Made by a program: the position numbers and the translations under genes. The notes under the pieces are model-generated. The model was given only the letters and a program-made list of their open reading frames with translations. It did no database searches and was not told the origin of the DNA. A stretch of DNA of 51,991 nucleotides from Chitinispirillales bacterium. Lineage in GTDB: Bacteria; Fibrobacterota; Chitinivibrionia; Chitinivibrionales; Chitinispirillaceae. Below, piece after piece: positions 30,412-39,286 of this stretch; position 1 is the stretch's first letter; each line of letters starts with the position of its first letter. Where the stretch lies: assembly GCA_031281225.1 (NCBI GenBank), contig JAITFQ010000020.1:1-51991 (forward strand), written 5' to 3'.

Positions 30412-31403
30412 AAACACGCCTCCTTTGTACGCTCGGCGACCCGCAGCCGAGCGCTTCTTGATCTGGGGTTAAGCGTTATCTCCTCATCCGACGCCGTTAC
30501 CGCCTTCCTGTTTACACGTTTCAACAGTACAGGCCTGTTACAGTTACAGACCGGCAAGCCAGGATCGCATACACACGCTCCCTCGGCCGCCCGGAAAAAC
30601 TCTTTTACCATCCGGTCCTCAAGCGAATGGTAGGATATTACCGCAATCCTCCCCCCCTCCGCCAGCCAACGCACCGATTTATCAAGAAACAACCGTAATT
30701 CTTCCAACTCCCCGTTAACAGCGATACGCAGCGCCTGAAAGAGTTTTGCGAAAACCTGTATCTTTAAGTTCGCGCCGTACTCCCGCGTCAGGCAATCTTT
30801 CAGATCGGCGGACGTAAGGATTTTTTTTTGCCTCATATAATCCTTAATAACCCCCGCCATCCTCCGCGCGTTCCTGATTTCACCGTATTTTTCAAATACA
30901 AGAGCGAGCTCCCCTTCGTCACTATGCTCCAAAAATTCCGCCGCCGTGAGGCCGCCGCCCTGATCCATCCTCATATCGAGAGGCGCGTCCCTCATATACA
31001 TAAATCCGCGCCCCGGAGCGTCAATCTGGCGGGACGATACCCCCAAATCAACCAACAGCCCCGCAACCCTGTCAATGCCGTGCTTCCGCAAAACGGAATC
31101 AAATTCGGAAAAACGCGACTGCTCGAGGATCACCTTCGCGCCGGTACCGCCCAAACCGCCGCGCCGTACATTATCAAGAGCCTCCCGATCCCTGTCAATC
31201 CCTATTACTACGCACTCCCCCGCCCCATCCCTGCCCGAGAGCGCACCGGCGACCGCCCTGAAATGCCCCCCGCCGCCGAGCGTGCCGTCTACGTAAACTT
31301 TTCGGCTATCTTTTATTGACGGCTGCGCCATATCACCGCCGCCTACAAGCAATTCTAACACTTCCCCAAGGAGCACGGGGACATGGTATTCAGTTTCGCT
31401 CAT
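30408..31403 (-). CDS. rsmH: 16S rRNA (cytosine(1402)-N(4))-methyltransferase
   Basis: HVPVLLGEVLELL; VDGTLGGGGHF; VISYHSLEDRMVKEFF. Confidence 0.97.
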   Translation of the reverse strand: MSETEYHVPVLLGEVLELLVGGGDMAQPSIKDSRKVYVDGTLGGGGHFRAVAGALSGRDGAGECVVIGIDRDREALDNVRRGGLGGTGAKVILEQSRFSEFDSVLRKHGIDRVAGLLVDLGVSSRQIDAPGRGFMYMRDAPLDMRMDQGGGLTAAEFLEHSDEGELALVFEKYGEIRNARRMAGVIKDYMRQKKILTSADLKDCLTREYGANLKIQVFAKLFQALRIAVNGELEELRLFLDKSVRWLAEGGRIAVISYHSLEDRMVKEFFRAAEGACVCDPGLPVCNCNRPVLLKRVNRKAVTASDEEITLNPRSRSARLRVAERTKEACL

Positions 31404-31855
31404 AACTTGGCCAACTGATCCTCAACCGCATACCACATCTGGTCAAAAAGCTGATTATCCGTACCGGCCTTGTATTCCGTATAAGTCGCGACATCCCATA
31501 GCTCTATATACCCCGCTCCGCCTATTATTTTCACGTCCTTAGCGATTTTGGCGTATTCCATGAGATCTGGCGTAAGCATAATCCGCCCCTGCACGTCAAG
31601 CGTAGAACTGGCCGAAGTTTCAGATAGTACGCGCAAAAACCTGACATGTTCCGGCGTCTTGGGGAGCGCGGCGAGTTTTGAATAGCGCTCATCCCAAACA
31701 TCTTTTGGGAATGCCTGAAGGCTTCTGTCGGACGCACGCACGATAATAAACGTCTCCTCCGCCTCCGGTGAGAGCGCCTTCCGGAACTTAGCCGGAATGT
31801 TCACTCTGCCCTTGGCATCAACGGAATAATCGCAGCCGCCGACAAAATTTGTCAT
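31400..31855 (-). CDS. mraZ: division/cell wall cluster transcriptional repressor MraZ
   Basis: SVDAKGRVNIPAKFRKAL; second AbrB half LDVQGRIMLTPDLMEYA. Confidence 0.95.
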   Translation of the reverse strand: MTNFVGGCDYSVDAKGRVNIPAKFRKALSPEAEETFIIVRASDRSLQAFPKDVWDERYSKLAALPKTPEHVRFLRVLSETSASSTLDVQGRIMLTPDLMEYAKIAKDVKIIGGAGYIELWDVATYTEYKAGTDNQLFDQMWYAVEDQLAKL

Positions 31856-31870
31856 CTTACCTCCAACTTA

Positions 31871-31900
31871 ACCCATTTTTAGACATTTTCAGACATTTTC
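31871..31900 (-). promoter_or_regulatory. three 10-bp tandem direct repeats in mraZ leader (putative MraZ operator)
   Basis: On the minus strand: AAAATGTCTG-... read as GAAAATGTCT GAAAATGTCT AAAAATGGGT, exact 10-bp period, just upstream of the mraZ RBS/start. Confidence 0.65.
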
Positions 31901-31908
31901 CATTTATA

Positions 31909-31938
31909 ATGATACTAAATGGTGTAAATATAAAGCAA
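31909..31938 (-). promoter_or_regulatory. putative sigma70-like promoter of the dcw cluster
   Basis: Minus strand TTGCTT-N18-TATCAT immediately upstream of the 10-bp repeats. Confidence 0.4.
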
Positions 31939-32107
31939 GTAAAATTTTTATTTTTTTTCAAGATTTTGAAAACCGCCGATTTTGGCGCTGATTTCAGCGT
32001 TTCCCGGCACGCGGGCGGCAGGCCCGGCGCAGGTTTTGCCGTTGCTGGCGGAGGGGATGGGGTTGGATTATAGGGGTATTCTAAAAAGTAGTACAAATTT
32101 CAGCAAA

Positions 32108-33352
32108 TCACCGTCTCACTAACCACTCTTCCGGATTAAGCGCCCCCGTAGCCTGTCTGATTTGGAAGTGTAGCTTGGGTCCGCCAGCTGTACCGGTCTC
32201 GCCTACTTTGCCGATTTCGGCGCCCACCGCTACCTCTTGGTCTTCAATGACGATAATTTCGTCGAAGTGGGAGTACAGGGTAAAGAAGCCGCCGCCGTGG
32301 TCGATGATGACGAACCGGCCGAGGCTGCGCATCCAACTGACGCGGGCGATGGTGCCGGGAGCAATGCTTATGACGGGCGCGCCTTTTCTCGCGGCGATGT
32401 CGATTCCCTCGTTCATGATTACTGTTCGGTAAACGGGGTGCACCACCCTGCCGAATCTTCTTGTCACCTCGCCTGTCACCGGCCAGGCAAGTTTTCCTTT
32501 TCTACTTTCAAAGTTTATGACAGCCCTGCGCTCCTCTTCCTCCTCCACAATTCTTCTCCGGCTCACGAGCATTTTTATGATGGAGTCAAGTTCGCGCTGC
32601 GCCTCTTCAAGCTCCGCCACCATCGCGGCGGAAACCTCTTTTTGCGAGCGTATCTCTTCAAGCACAACGCGGCGCGACGCCTCCTCTTCAACGAACGCCT
32701 GCTGCTCTTTTCTCTTCTCGCCGAGAAGGCTCAGCAATGTTTGCCTGTTCTCCTCCTGCGACGCTCTTTTATCGTTTACGGATATGATACCGTTCCGTAT
32801 AGACTCCATAAGCCGCCTGTCGTAATTACTCAAATCTTGAAAATAGCGGACGCGGTGGATGAATTCGGTGGGGCTTCTCGCGGTAAGGAGCATTTGCAGC
32901 CTGTTTATACCACCCATCTCGCCCGTCATGTAAGCGCTGCGCAGGCGCCGCTTCATCCGTTCCCGCGCGTTGTGGAGGGTCTCCTCGGCTTTCACCAGCG
33001 AATCGCCGAGGAGTACAAGCACCTGCTCCGTCGTGTCGATTTGCACCTGCACAACTTCTATATAGCGGCCTGATACCGATATATTTTTTTCAATCTGTTC
33101 AAGACGGCTGAGATAGTTTCCCTCTTCGCTTTGCAGTTCCCGAAACCTTGCCCTCCCCCTCTCAAGCTGGGCCTTTATCGTATCAAGTTCGGCCTGTCTC
33201 TGCCTGATGTCCCTGTCGACAGCGGAAACGGCAGCCGGCGGCACGCTTTGGGCCCTCTGCTGCTGAGCAAGCGGCGCGGTGATGATAACCGCGAGAAGCG
33301 CTATTGCCGCTATACCAAAAATTTGCGAACCGCGAACCTGCTTCCGAGCCAC
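32108..33352 (-). CDS. EnvC-like murein hydrolase activator (coiled coil + M23)
   Basis: Coiled coil then degenerate LytM domain; likely GTG start (VARKQVRGSQIFG) overlapping ftsX end. The N-terminal 112 aa of the 526-aa ORF overlap ftsX antisense-frame and look spurious. Confidence 0.85.
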   Translation of the reverse strand: MARKQVRGSQIFGIAAIALLAVIITAPLAQQQRAQSVPPAAVSAVDRDIRQRQAELDTIKAQLERGRARFRELQSEEGNYLSRLEQIEKNISVSGRYIEVVQVQIDTTEQVLVLLGDSLVKAEETLHNARERMKRRLRSAYMTGEMGGINRLQMLLTARSPTEFIHRVRYFQDLSNYDRRLMESIRNGIISVNDKRASQEENRQTLLSLLGEKRKEQQAFVEEEASRRVVLEEIRSQKEVSAAMVAELEEAQRELDSIIKMLVSRRRIVEEEEERRAVINFESRKGKLAWPVTGEVTRRFGRVVHPVYRTVIMNEGIDIAARKGAPVISIAPGTIARVSWMRSLGRFVIIDHGGGFFTLYSHFDEIIVIEDQEVAVGAEIGKVGETGTAGGPKLHFQIRQATGALNPEEWLVRR

Positions 33353-34161
33353 CCGAAAAATACCCCCGTGATGACGATAAAAGGGAGATACGAAAAGTAC
33401 CAATTTATTGATATGTTTGATAAAAGGAACCGGACGGCAACCATCGCGCATACGCAGAGTACCCCGCCTATGAACCCCTGGAGCATGCCTTCGAGCAGAA
33501 AGGGCATCCTGATAAAGAGGTCGGTCGCCCCCACGTAATGCATGTTTCTTACCAGGTCCCTGCGCGCGTATATTGTCAGTTTTATTGTGTTCGAGATAAT
33601 GGAGTGCAGCGCGAGCAGGATGACGAGCCCGGCAACCACAGATATTATGTAGAAGCGATCGCGCAGCCTTTTGATATAGTCGAACCACTCCTTTGAGTAG
33701 CGTATCACGTCTACGCCGGCGAGGGCGGAAAGCCTGTCCTGCAATTCCGCAATGGTTTCGGCGGTGCGGCTGCCTTCGTAGAGCGTGATGTCAAACGACG
33801 CGGCGAACGGGTTTTCGTCTACGGCTTCAAGCATCTCCGAGCCGTAGAGTGCCTCGACCCTGTTCCAAGCACTATCTTTGCTGAGAAACACAGCTTCTCT
33901 GATTTCTGGCATTTTTCCTATCGCGTCGATAAGCTCTGCCTGAACCGCTTCGTCTGCCGACGCGCTTTCGGTAAGATATACCACTACGTCGGCCTGTTCG
34001 CCTGTCTGCCTGAGTACCTCATCGACATTCATCAGGACAGTAAATACGCCGTAGATTAAAAACAGGGTTGCGGTAATGGTCATGATGGATACGAAGGTCA
34101 TCAGCTTGGCCTGGTAGAGGCCTCTGAACGCTTCAATTATGAAATACAGTATTTTTCTCAT
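33310..34161 (-). CDS. ftsX: cell division ABC transporter permease-like protein FtsX
   Basis: MRKILYFIIEAFRGLYQAKLMTFVSIMTITATLFLIYGVF; 4 TM FtsX architecture. Confidence 0.9.
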   Translation of the reverse strand: MRKILYFIIEAFRGLYQAKLMTFVSIMTITATLFLIYGVFTVLMNVDEVLRQTGEQADVVVYLTESASADEAVQAELIDAIGKMPEIREAVFLSKDSAWNRVEALYGSEMLEAVDENPFAASFDITLYEGSRTAETIAELQDRLSALAGVDVIRYSKEWFDYIKRLRDRFYIISVVAGLVILLALHSIISNTIKLTIYARRDLVRNMHYVGATDLFIRMPFLLEGMLQGFIGGVLCVCAMVAVRFLLSNISINWYFSYLPFIVITGVFFGWLGSRFAVRKFLV

Positions 34162-34236
34162 ATTGTATTGTCAGCCTCCTTCGTCGATTCCTGCGGTAAC
34201 GGGCGAACACAGTCCGCCCCTATGAAAATCAGACGT

Positions 34237-36051
34237 TTATTTAACGCGCATAAATCCGGACTCAGTGACTTTCATGATTGTCGCTTCGTTGTTCGCGCCG
34301 GTTTGCGGGTCGAAAGAGACTATCCCCGACAAGCCGTGGTATCCCTGCACAGACGCGAGCGCTCTTTTCAATCTCGCGATATCCGTCCCGCCGCCGGATT
34401 CGTTGACGGCCTGGATAGCAAGCCGCGCGGCATCGTAGCCCATGGCGGAAACGCGGTTGGGTTCGGAGTTGTAGCGTGCTCTGTACGCGGCGTTGAAATT
34501 CCTCCAATCGTCACTTTCCATGTCGGGCTGGAAACCTACGGCTATTATGGCATCGGTGACATAACGCTGGCCTTCAACGGGCACGCGCGGGTCGCTCCAG
34601 CCGCCTGCCCCGAGCATCTGGGTGCGTATGCGGTGGAACACAGCTTGCGGCGCTAGTTTTACTACGTCCTCATAATCTGACAGTGGCATAAACAACCCGC
34701 CTATGGCTAACGTCGAGTCGGCATACCTCACGCTGTCGGCGCGGGTAATCTGAGTGATTCTCTGCATGTTGCCCCGCTCAGCGGCGATTGCTTCGAGGCG
34801 ACGGCGGATAAGCGTATGGCGCAGCCTTCTCAGCACAGGGGTAAAATCGTGCGTCCCCTCGTTAAAATATTCCTCGTGCACAACTTCAATATTGCGTCTG
34901 CCGAGTTCCAGTTTGAACGCCTCGGCCATGGCGTGGCCAAACCCGTTGTTGGGCGCGATTATCGCGAACTCGCGGACACTGAGGTTGTCGACCGCGTACC
35001 GCGCGAGTTTTTGAGCTATTGTACCGAGCGATATATTCATTTGAAAAATATTGTCACCAAGCGTCGAGATTCCGTCCTCGTTGGCGGTTGGGGTGATCAT
35101 GACGATATCTTTGCCTGAAAACAGGGCGGCGCTTACGACGGCGGTATTGGAGAGGATGGGGCCGATACATATTTGCGCCTGGTCTTTCAGGAGCAGATCT
35201 TTTGATTTGAGCGCAGTTTCCACAGGCAGGCCCTTTGTGTCGTAGACTATGAACCTGAGCTGGTTTTGCGCCTGCGCGTTATGGCTGTCGATCGCAAGTT
35301 TCACACCTTCAAGGATGTATCTACCGATGTCCGAGTCATCGCCGGTCATCGGAGCGAGAAGCCCTATCTGTATGGCGCCGCCTCTCCCCTGCCCTCTAGA
35401 AACCCTGTTGAGAAATTCCCTTACCTGACTTGCATAGCGGGAACGCGGGTACATTCTCCTGAACTCTTCCGCGCTGTGCCCGGCCCTTACTTCCTGACCC
35501 GACGCGTGGAGTTTTTGTATCTCATAAAACCTTATAATCTCGAGCATGGCGGGGTGCAGTTCGCCCCTGCGGGAAAGGGAAGATAGTTCGTCGACGCTCA
35601 GGGAGCGGTTGCAGACATTTTCGACATTGGCAACCGTCAGGTCAAACAATTCGGGCGAAACTCCGAAGCGGAGCGCCATTGAGAACGACGTGAGCGCCTG
35701 CATGGGCCTGGCCTCCCTCGCGTGCGCTATCCCTTCAAGGTAAGCGAGGCGCGGCAAAAACGGTGAGTCGGGAAATTTTTGGCGGTACATGTCGAGCAAG
35801 CGGTGAACCTGCGCGTATTCACCCTTGCGCATATACGCCTCGACAACGAGCGGCACAAGGGTGAATGATTCCGGGTCACGCCCGTGCCTTCTCAGGTGCT
35901 CGCGGATAAGGACTATCGTTGAGTCCATCTGCCCCGCAATGTAGAAATCCCTCGCTTTATGAAAAAGCGGTGACCCGCCGTCGGCGGCAGAAACTGCTGT
36001 CGCGGCCAAAAGACAAAAGGCTGCGGCCGATAAAATTCTTTTTTTAATCAT
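34237..36051 (-). CDS. LpoA-like/branched-chain amino-acid-type periplasmic binding protein with N-terminal TPR-like region
   Basis: Signal peptide, TPR-like helices, then type 1 PBP fold (IQIGLLAPMTGDDSDIGRYILEGVKLAID...). Confidence 0.8.
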   Translation of the reverse strand: MIKKRILSAAAFCLLAATAVSAADGGSPLFHKARDFYIAGQMDSTIVLIREHLRRHGRDPESFTLVPLVVEAYMRKGEYAQVHRLLDMYRQKFPDSPFLPRLAYLEGIAHAREARPMQALTSFSMALRFGVSPELFDLTVANVENVCNRSLSVDELSSLSRRGELHPAMLEIIRFYEIQKLHASGQEVRAGHSAEEFRRMYPRSRYASQVREFLNRVSRGQGRGGAIQIGLLAPMTGDDSDIGRYILEGVKLAIDSHNAQAQNQLRFIVYDTKGLPVETALKSKDLLLKDQAQICIGPILSNTAVVSAALFSGKDIVMITPTANEDGISTLGDNIFQMNISLGTIAQKLARYAVDNLSVREFAIIAPNNGFGHAMAEAFKLELGRRNIEVVHEEYFNEGTHDFTPVLRRLRHTLIRRRLEAIAAERGNMQRITQITRADSVRYADSTLAIGGLFMPLSDYEDVVKLAPQAVFHRIRTQMLGAGGWSDPRVPVEGQRYVTDAIIAVGFQPDMESDDWRNFNAAYRARYNSEPNRVSAMGYDAARLAIQAVNESGGGTDIARLKRALASVQGYHGLSGIVSFDPQTGANNEATIMKVTESGFMRVK

Positions 36052-36057
36052 GTCGCC

Positions 36058-36537
36058 TCACTCCAAAACATATTTGCCGAATTCGGTGGTATCAACCAAC
36101 CTCACGCGCTCCCGCAGCCGCTCGGCTTCGGAGAGCCCGTCGTCGGATTCCAGTTTAAAAAAGACAGTTTCTCTTACAAATATGGGCGCCCCGCACTTTA
36201 CAGCGAGCGTAATCGCGTCGCAGGGCCTGCAATCAATCACTTTGAGCGAAGAAGCGGCGCTGAGAACTATACAGGCCGTAAAGGCGTTATCCTCAATGTC
36301 GCCGATAACCGCCCTGTACAAAGAGCCGCCCAACTGCTCTATGGCAATCTTCACTAAGTCAACGGTGAACGGCTTGTCGGCCTGAACCCGCAGTGAGTGC
36401 ATCGCGATCGCGTTCGCGTCGGCATGGCCGACTGGAACCGCGATAGAGCGACCGCCGCCGGTCTCTTTCAAGATGACCATGGGCGTGCACTTTTGGGGTT
36501 CGACCGCGAAAGACGATATTTCCACTGGTACAAGCAT
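36058..36537 (-). CDS. bifunctional nuclease family protein (DUF151)
   Basis: MLVPVEISSFAVEPQKCTPMVILKE...IDCRPCDAITLAVKCGAPIFV; start set at internal Met. Confidence 0.88.
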   Translation of the reverse strand: MLVPVEISSFAVEPQKCTPMVILKETGGGRSIAVPVGHADANAIAMHSLRVQADKPFTVDLVKIAIEQLGGSLYRAVIGDIEDNAFTACIVLSAASSLKVIDCRPCDAITLAVKCGAPIFVRETVFFKLESDDGLSEAERLRERVRLVDTTEFGKYVLE

Positions 36538-36668
36538 TACTGTTTTCCGTAAACCAATAGTTCCGTGAAATGAAACAACCCGCCAAGACAATAAAATATA
36601 TCGGGGGACAGGAATATGCAATAACAAAATCAAAATCAAAACCAAAATATAAATCGGCCATTGTTTCC

Positions 36669-36698
36669 TTGATATTCCCGCTGTCCGATATCTATGAT
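36669..36698 (+). promoter_or_regulatory. putative sigma70-like promoter of fliN
   Basis: TTGATA-N18-TATGAT, then aggag RBS before ATG 36724. Confidence 0.5.
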
Positions 36699-36723
36699 TT
36701 ATATAGTACAGGAGATACCGAAA

Positions 36724-36984
36724 ATGCCCAATACCATAAACATGCTTCTTGATGTAAACGTCCCCATCACCGTCCAGCTCGGCCGGACAAGGATGAGCAT
36801 CCGTGACCTTTTGAAAATGAAGAAGGGTCTAGTCGTCAGGCTTGACAGCATGGCCGGCGAGCCGGTCGACGTTTTCATCAGCAGTAAGATGCTGGCCAAG
36901 GGTGAAATCACCGTTGTTGACGACAAAATGTCCGTCCGCATCTCGCAACTCTACGGAGCGCGTGAAAAATTCAAGCAGTTGTAA
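36724..36984 (+). CDS. fliN: FliN/SpoA-domain protein (flagellar motor switch or T3SS type)
   Basis: LLDVNVPITVQLGRTRMSIRDLLKMKKGLVVRLDSMAGEPVDVFISSKMLAKGEITVVDDKMSVRIS. Confidence 0.88.
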   Translation: MPNTINMLLDVNVPITVQLGRTRMSIRDLLKMKKGLVVRLDSMAGEPVDVFISSKMLAKGEITVVDDKMSVRISQLYGAREKFKQL

Positions 36985-37010
36985 CTACCGAAACATCTCT
37001 TGCGCGGCGG

Positions 37011-37038
37011 GCGGGCGGCGTTCACCCGCTTTTGTTTT
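37011..37038 (+). terminator. rho-independent terminator after fliN
   Basis: GCGGG-CGGCGTTCA-CCCGC-TTTTGTTTT. Confidence 0.55.
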
Positions 37039-37040
37039 GA

Positions 37041-37973
37041 TTAATCGACAATTTGGTCCACCGGCAATATGAACTGCATCGGATTTATCGGTCTTCCGCT
37101 ACGGTGTACTTCGTAGTGCAGGTGGGGACCGGTGCTTCTTCCGGTGTTGCCCATGTATCCTATTACATCACCTCTTTTAACTATTTGCCCCTCCGTCACG
37201 ACCGTTTTCTGCATGTGCGCGTAGAGTGTGAGGTACTCGGCACCGTGGCTGATTTTTACCATGTTTCCGAAGTGCGTCCATGAACTTACCTTTGAAACCT
37301 GCCCGTCGGCGGTCGCGTATATCGGCGTCCAAACGCTGTTTGCGATGTCAATCCCCTCGTGCATTAGGCGCATCCCGTTGAACGGGTGGTAGCGGTATCC
37401 GAATGTTGACGTCACACGCCCGGCCGCCGGCCATATCGCGGGGCGCTTGGAAAGGTTGCTCCGTACTTTTTTCGCGTGGCTTGTGACTTGGAGAAACGTC
37501 GACTCCTGCAACTCGGCCTGATGGCTCAGCGACGAAACCTGATTGCGCAGCAACTCCGCCTTTTGGATTAGCGGGTCACTCATCATCGACGAATAGAGCA
37601 TGTCTTCGCTTGTCGGGAACCCGCCAACCCCTGCCTTGCGCACATCGCCGCTTATCGCCTCCATTCCGTACTTGAGCCTCGCGTTGTCTTCGTAGGCCGC
37701 GAGTTCGGCGATGCTTTCCGTTTTTTGGTTTACGAATCTTTCGAGGTTTTCAATCTGATCCTTGAGTCTAGTATTTTCGCGGTGCTGCTCGGCGGCGTCG
37801 TACTTCGCCAAAGCGTAGCTCGCCCCACGGTAAACTATGCGCGCAAAGCCGGTGAGACCGACGAGGGCGGCCACAACGCAGACCGTTATGAAAAGCCCCG
37901 GCAACCCCGCCGAAGCGAGACCTTTCGGCTTGTCGGAATCGGTCAGGATAAAATTCCATTTATTTTTTTGCAT
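37041..37973 (-). CDS. membrane-anchored M23 (LytM) peptidase
   Basis: One N-terminal TM, coiled coil, HEGIDIANSVWTPIYATADG...GNTGRSTGPHLHYEVHRSGRPINP. Confidence 0.93.
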   Translation of the reverse strand: MQKNKWNFILTDSDKPKGLASAGLPGLFITVCVVAALVGLTGFARIVYRGASYALAKYDAAEQHRENTRLKDQIENLERFVNQKTESIAELAAYEDNARLKYGMEAISGDVRKAGVGGFPTSEDMLYSSMMSDPLIQKAELLRNQVSSLSHQAELQESTFLQVTSHAKKVRSNLSKRPAIWPAAGRVTSTFGYRYHPFNGMRLMHEGIDIANSVWTPIYATADGQVSKVSSWTHFGNMVKISHGAEYLTLYAHMQKTVVTEGQIVKRGDVIGYMGNTGRSTGPHLHYEVHRSGRPINPMQFILPVDQIVD

Positions 37974-38233
37974 ATATTTCTACTTGCTCTTTAAATTTCT
38001 ATATTAAGTGTCAGTAAAAAAACGCTACAGCGGCTGCTACGAATTAACAACCGCACCCATATACATCATTATAGTATCACACTGGTTTGAAAATCAACAA
38101 AGTACCGAAAATAGTCTAGTGCATTATACCAAACTAATATAATGGGGAGCGTGTGTCAAGTGTTTTTTGCAAAAAAATGCAGATGCGCGAGAACCACACC
38201 AACCGAGAGAAGTACACGCGGCATTGCCACCGG

Positions 38234-39226
38234 TCACGCCACGAACGCGACTCCGTACAGTTCCATTTTATCCAGTATCCCAACAGGCGTATCGCCGTCA
38301 AGGAGCAAGTGATATCGCGGCGCACCTACGGGCAGGCACCCAAGGCATGAGAGAATTTCCAGGCCACTTCTCACCTGCGGCATAGGTTTTACTATTGAGG
38401 CCAAAGTCTTCATACCGCCGCGCTCCCTATACGCCGCGGCCTCTAAAAGCGATACGTAGCCTATGGGGATCAACAGATTATCGTCAAACACAACTATCTC
38501 ATCGGCCTGCGCGCCGGCGCCAGTATCCCTGCCGAAGTCCGATATCATCTGCGACGCTTTATATACCTTGCGGTTTTTCTTCCAATCGTTCAATCCGACG
38601 GCTATCGCTTCGACGCACTTGCCTTTCATATCCAGCGTGTTTTTCATTATCAGGTCGGCCCCCTCAAAAATAGTCCCCCGCTTCGCGCCCTCCACCGCCA
38701 CAAGCGCGATCTCCTCACGCACGCCGGCGGCCTGCGACTCAAACGAGCGTTCCCCGGGCCTGTGAAAAATTTTGAGCGCCGTATTCAATACCCAGAAAAA
38801 CGGACTCATCGCAAAGAACAGAACGGCGAGCAGCGGGATGGACTTCATCGTCAGGCGGAACGGGTAGGTGCGGTAGAGCGATTTGGGGATTATCTCGCTG
38901 AAAAGCAACAGCACAGGGGTAAGGAAGATCGATTCCGGCAGCGGAATCCGCGACAGGTCGAGCGCCACGGCCTGATCAATCCGCTCGTACAGCCTGACGA
39001 ATATCAGCGCCGACGCTATGTTACAGATGTTGTTGCCCGCCAGCACGCTCGACAGCAACTGCCCGCGGCTGTTCATCAGCCGCATCGCGAGCCGCGGGGT
39101 AAACCCGCCCTGCGCGGCTGCGTGGGACACTTTTAGCGGATTCCACGTGATGAACCCCGTTTCCGAACCGGAGAACACGCACGAAATCAGGATGGATGTT
39201 ACTAACAGTATAAAAAGTATCAGCAT
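38234..39226 (-). CDS. CNNM/CorC-type DUF21 transporter domain protein
   Basis: Hydrophobic DUF21-like N-terminus (SGSETGFITWNPLKVSHAA), LLLFSEIIPKSLYRTYP, CBS-like C-terminus. Confidence 0.85.
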   Translation of the reverse strand: MLILFILLVTSILISCVFSGSETGFITWNPLKVSHAAAQGGFTPRLAMRLMNSRGQLLSSVLAGNNICNIASALIFVRLYERIDQAVALDLSRIPLPESIFLTPVLLLFSEIIPKSLYRTYPFRLTMKSIPLLAVLFFAMSPFFWVLNTALKIFHRPGERSFESQAAGVREEIALVAVEGAKRGTIFEGADLIMKNTLDMKGKCVEAIAVGLNDWKKNRKVYKASQMISDFGRDTGAGAQADEIVVFDDNLLIPIGYVSLLEAAAYRERGGMKTLASIVKPMPQVRSGLEILSCLGCLPVGAPRYHLLLDGDTPVGILDKMELYGVAFVA

Positions 39227-39286
39227 AATATCAAATCAATAGCCGGCACGTGAACACGGGCGGCGGCCTGCCGCCCCCCAAAACAG

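Noticed and set aside
33353-33688. N-terminal extension of the 526-aa EnvC-like ORF
   Set aside because: Lies inside ftsX in another frame and looks non-coding; GTG at 33352 followed by a hydrophobic segment is a better start.
37974-38233. Small ORFs in the gap upstream of the 37041-37973 peptidase
   Set aside because: No RBS, motif or coding-like composition; probably promoter region.
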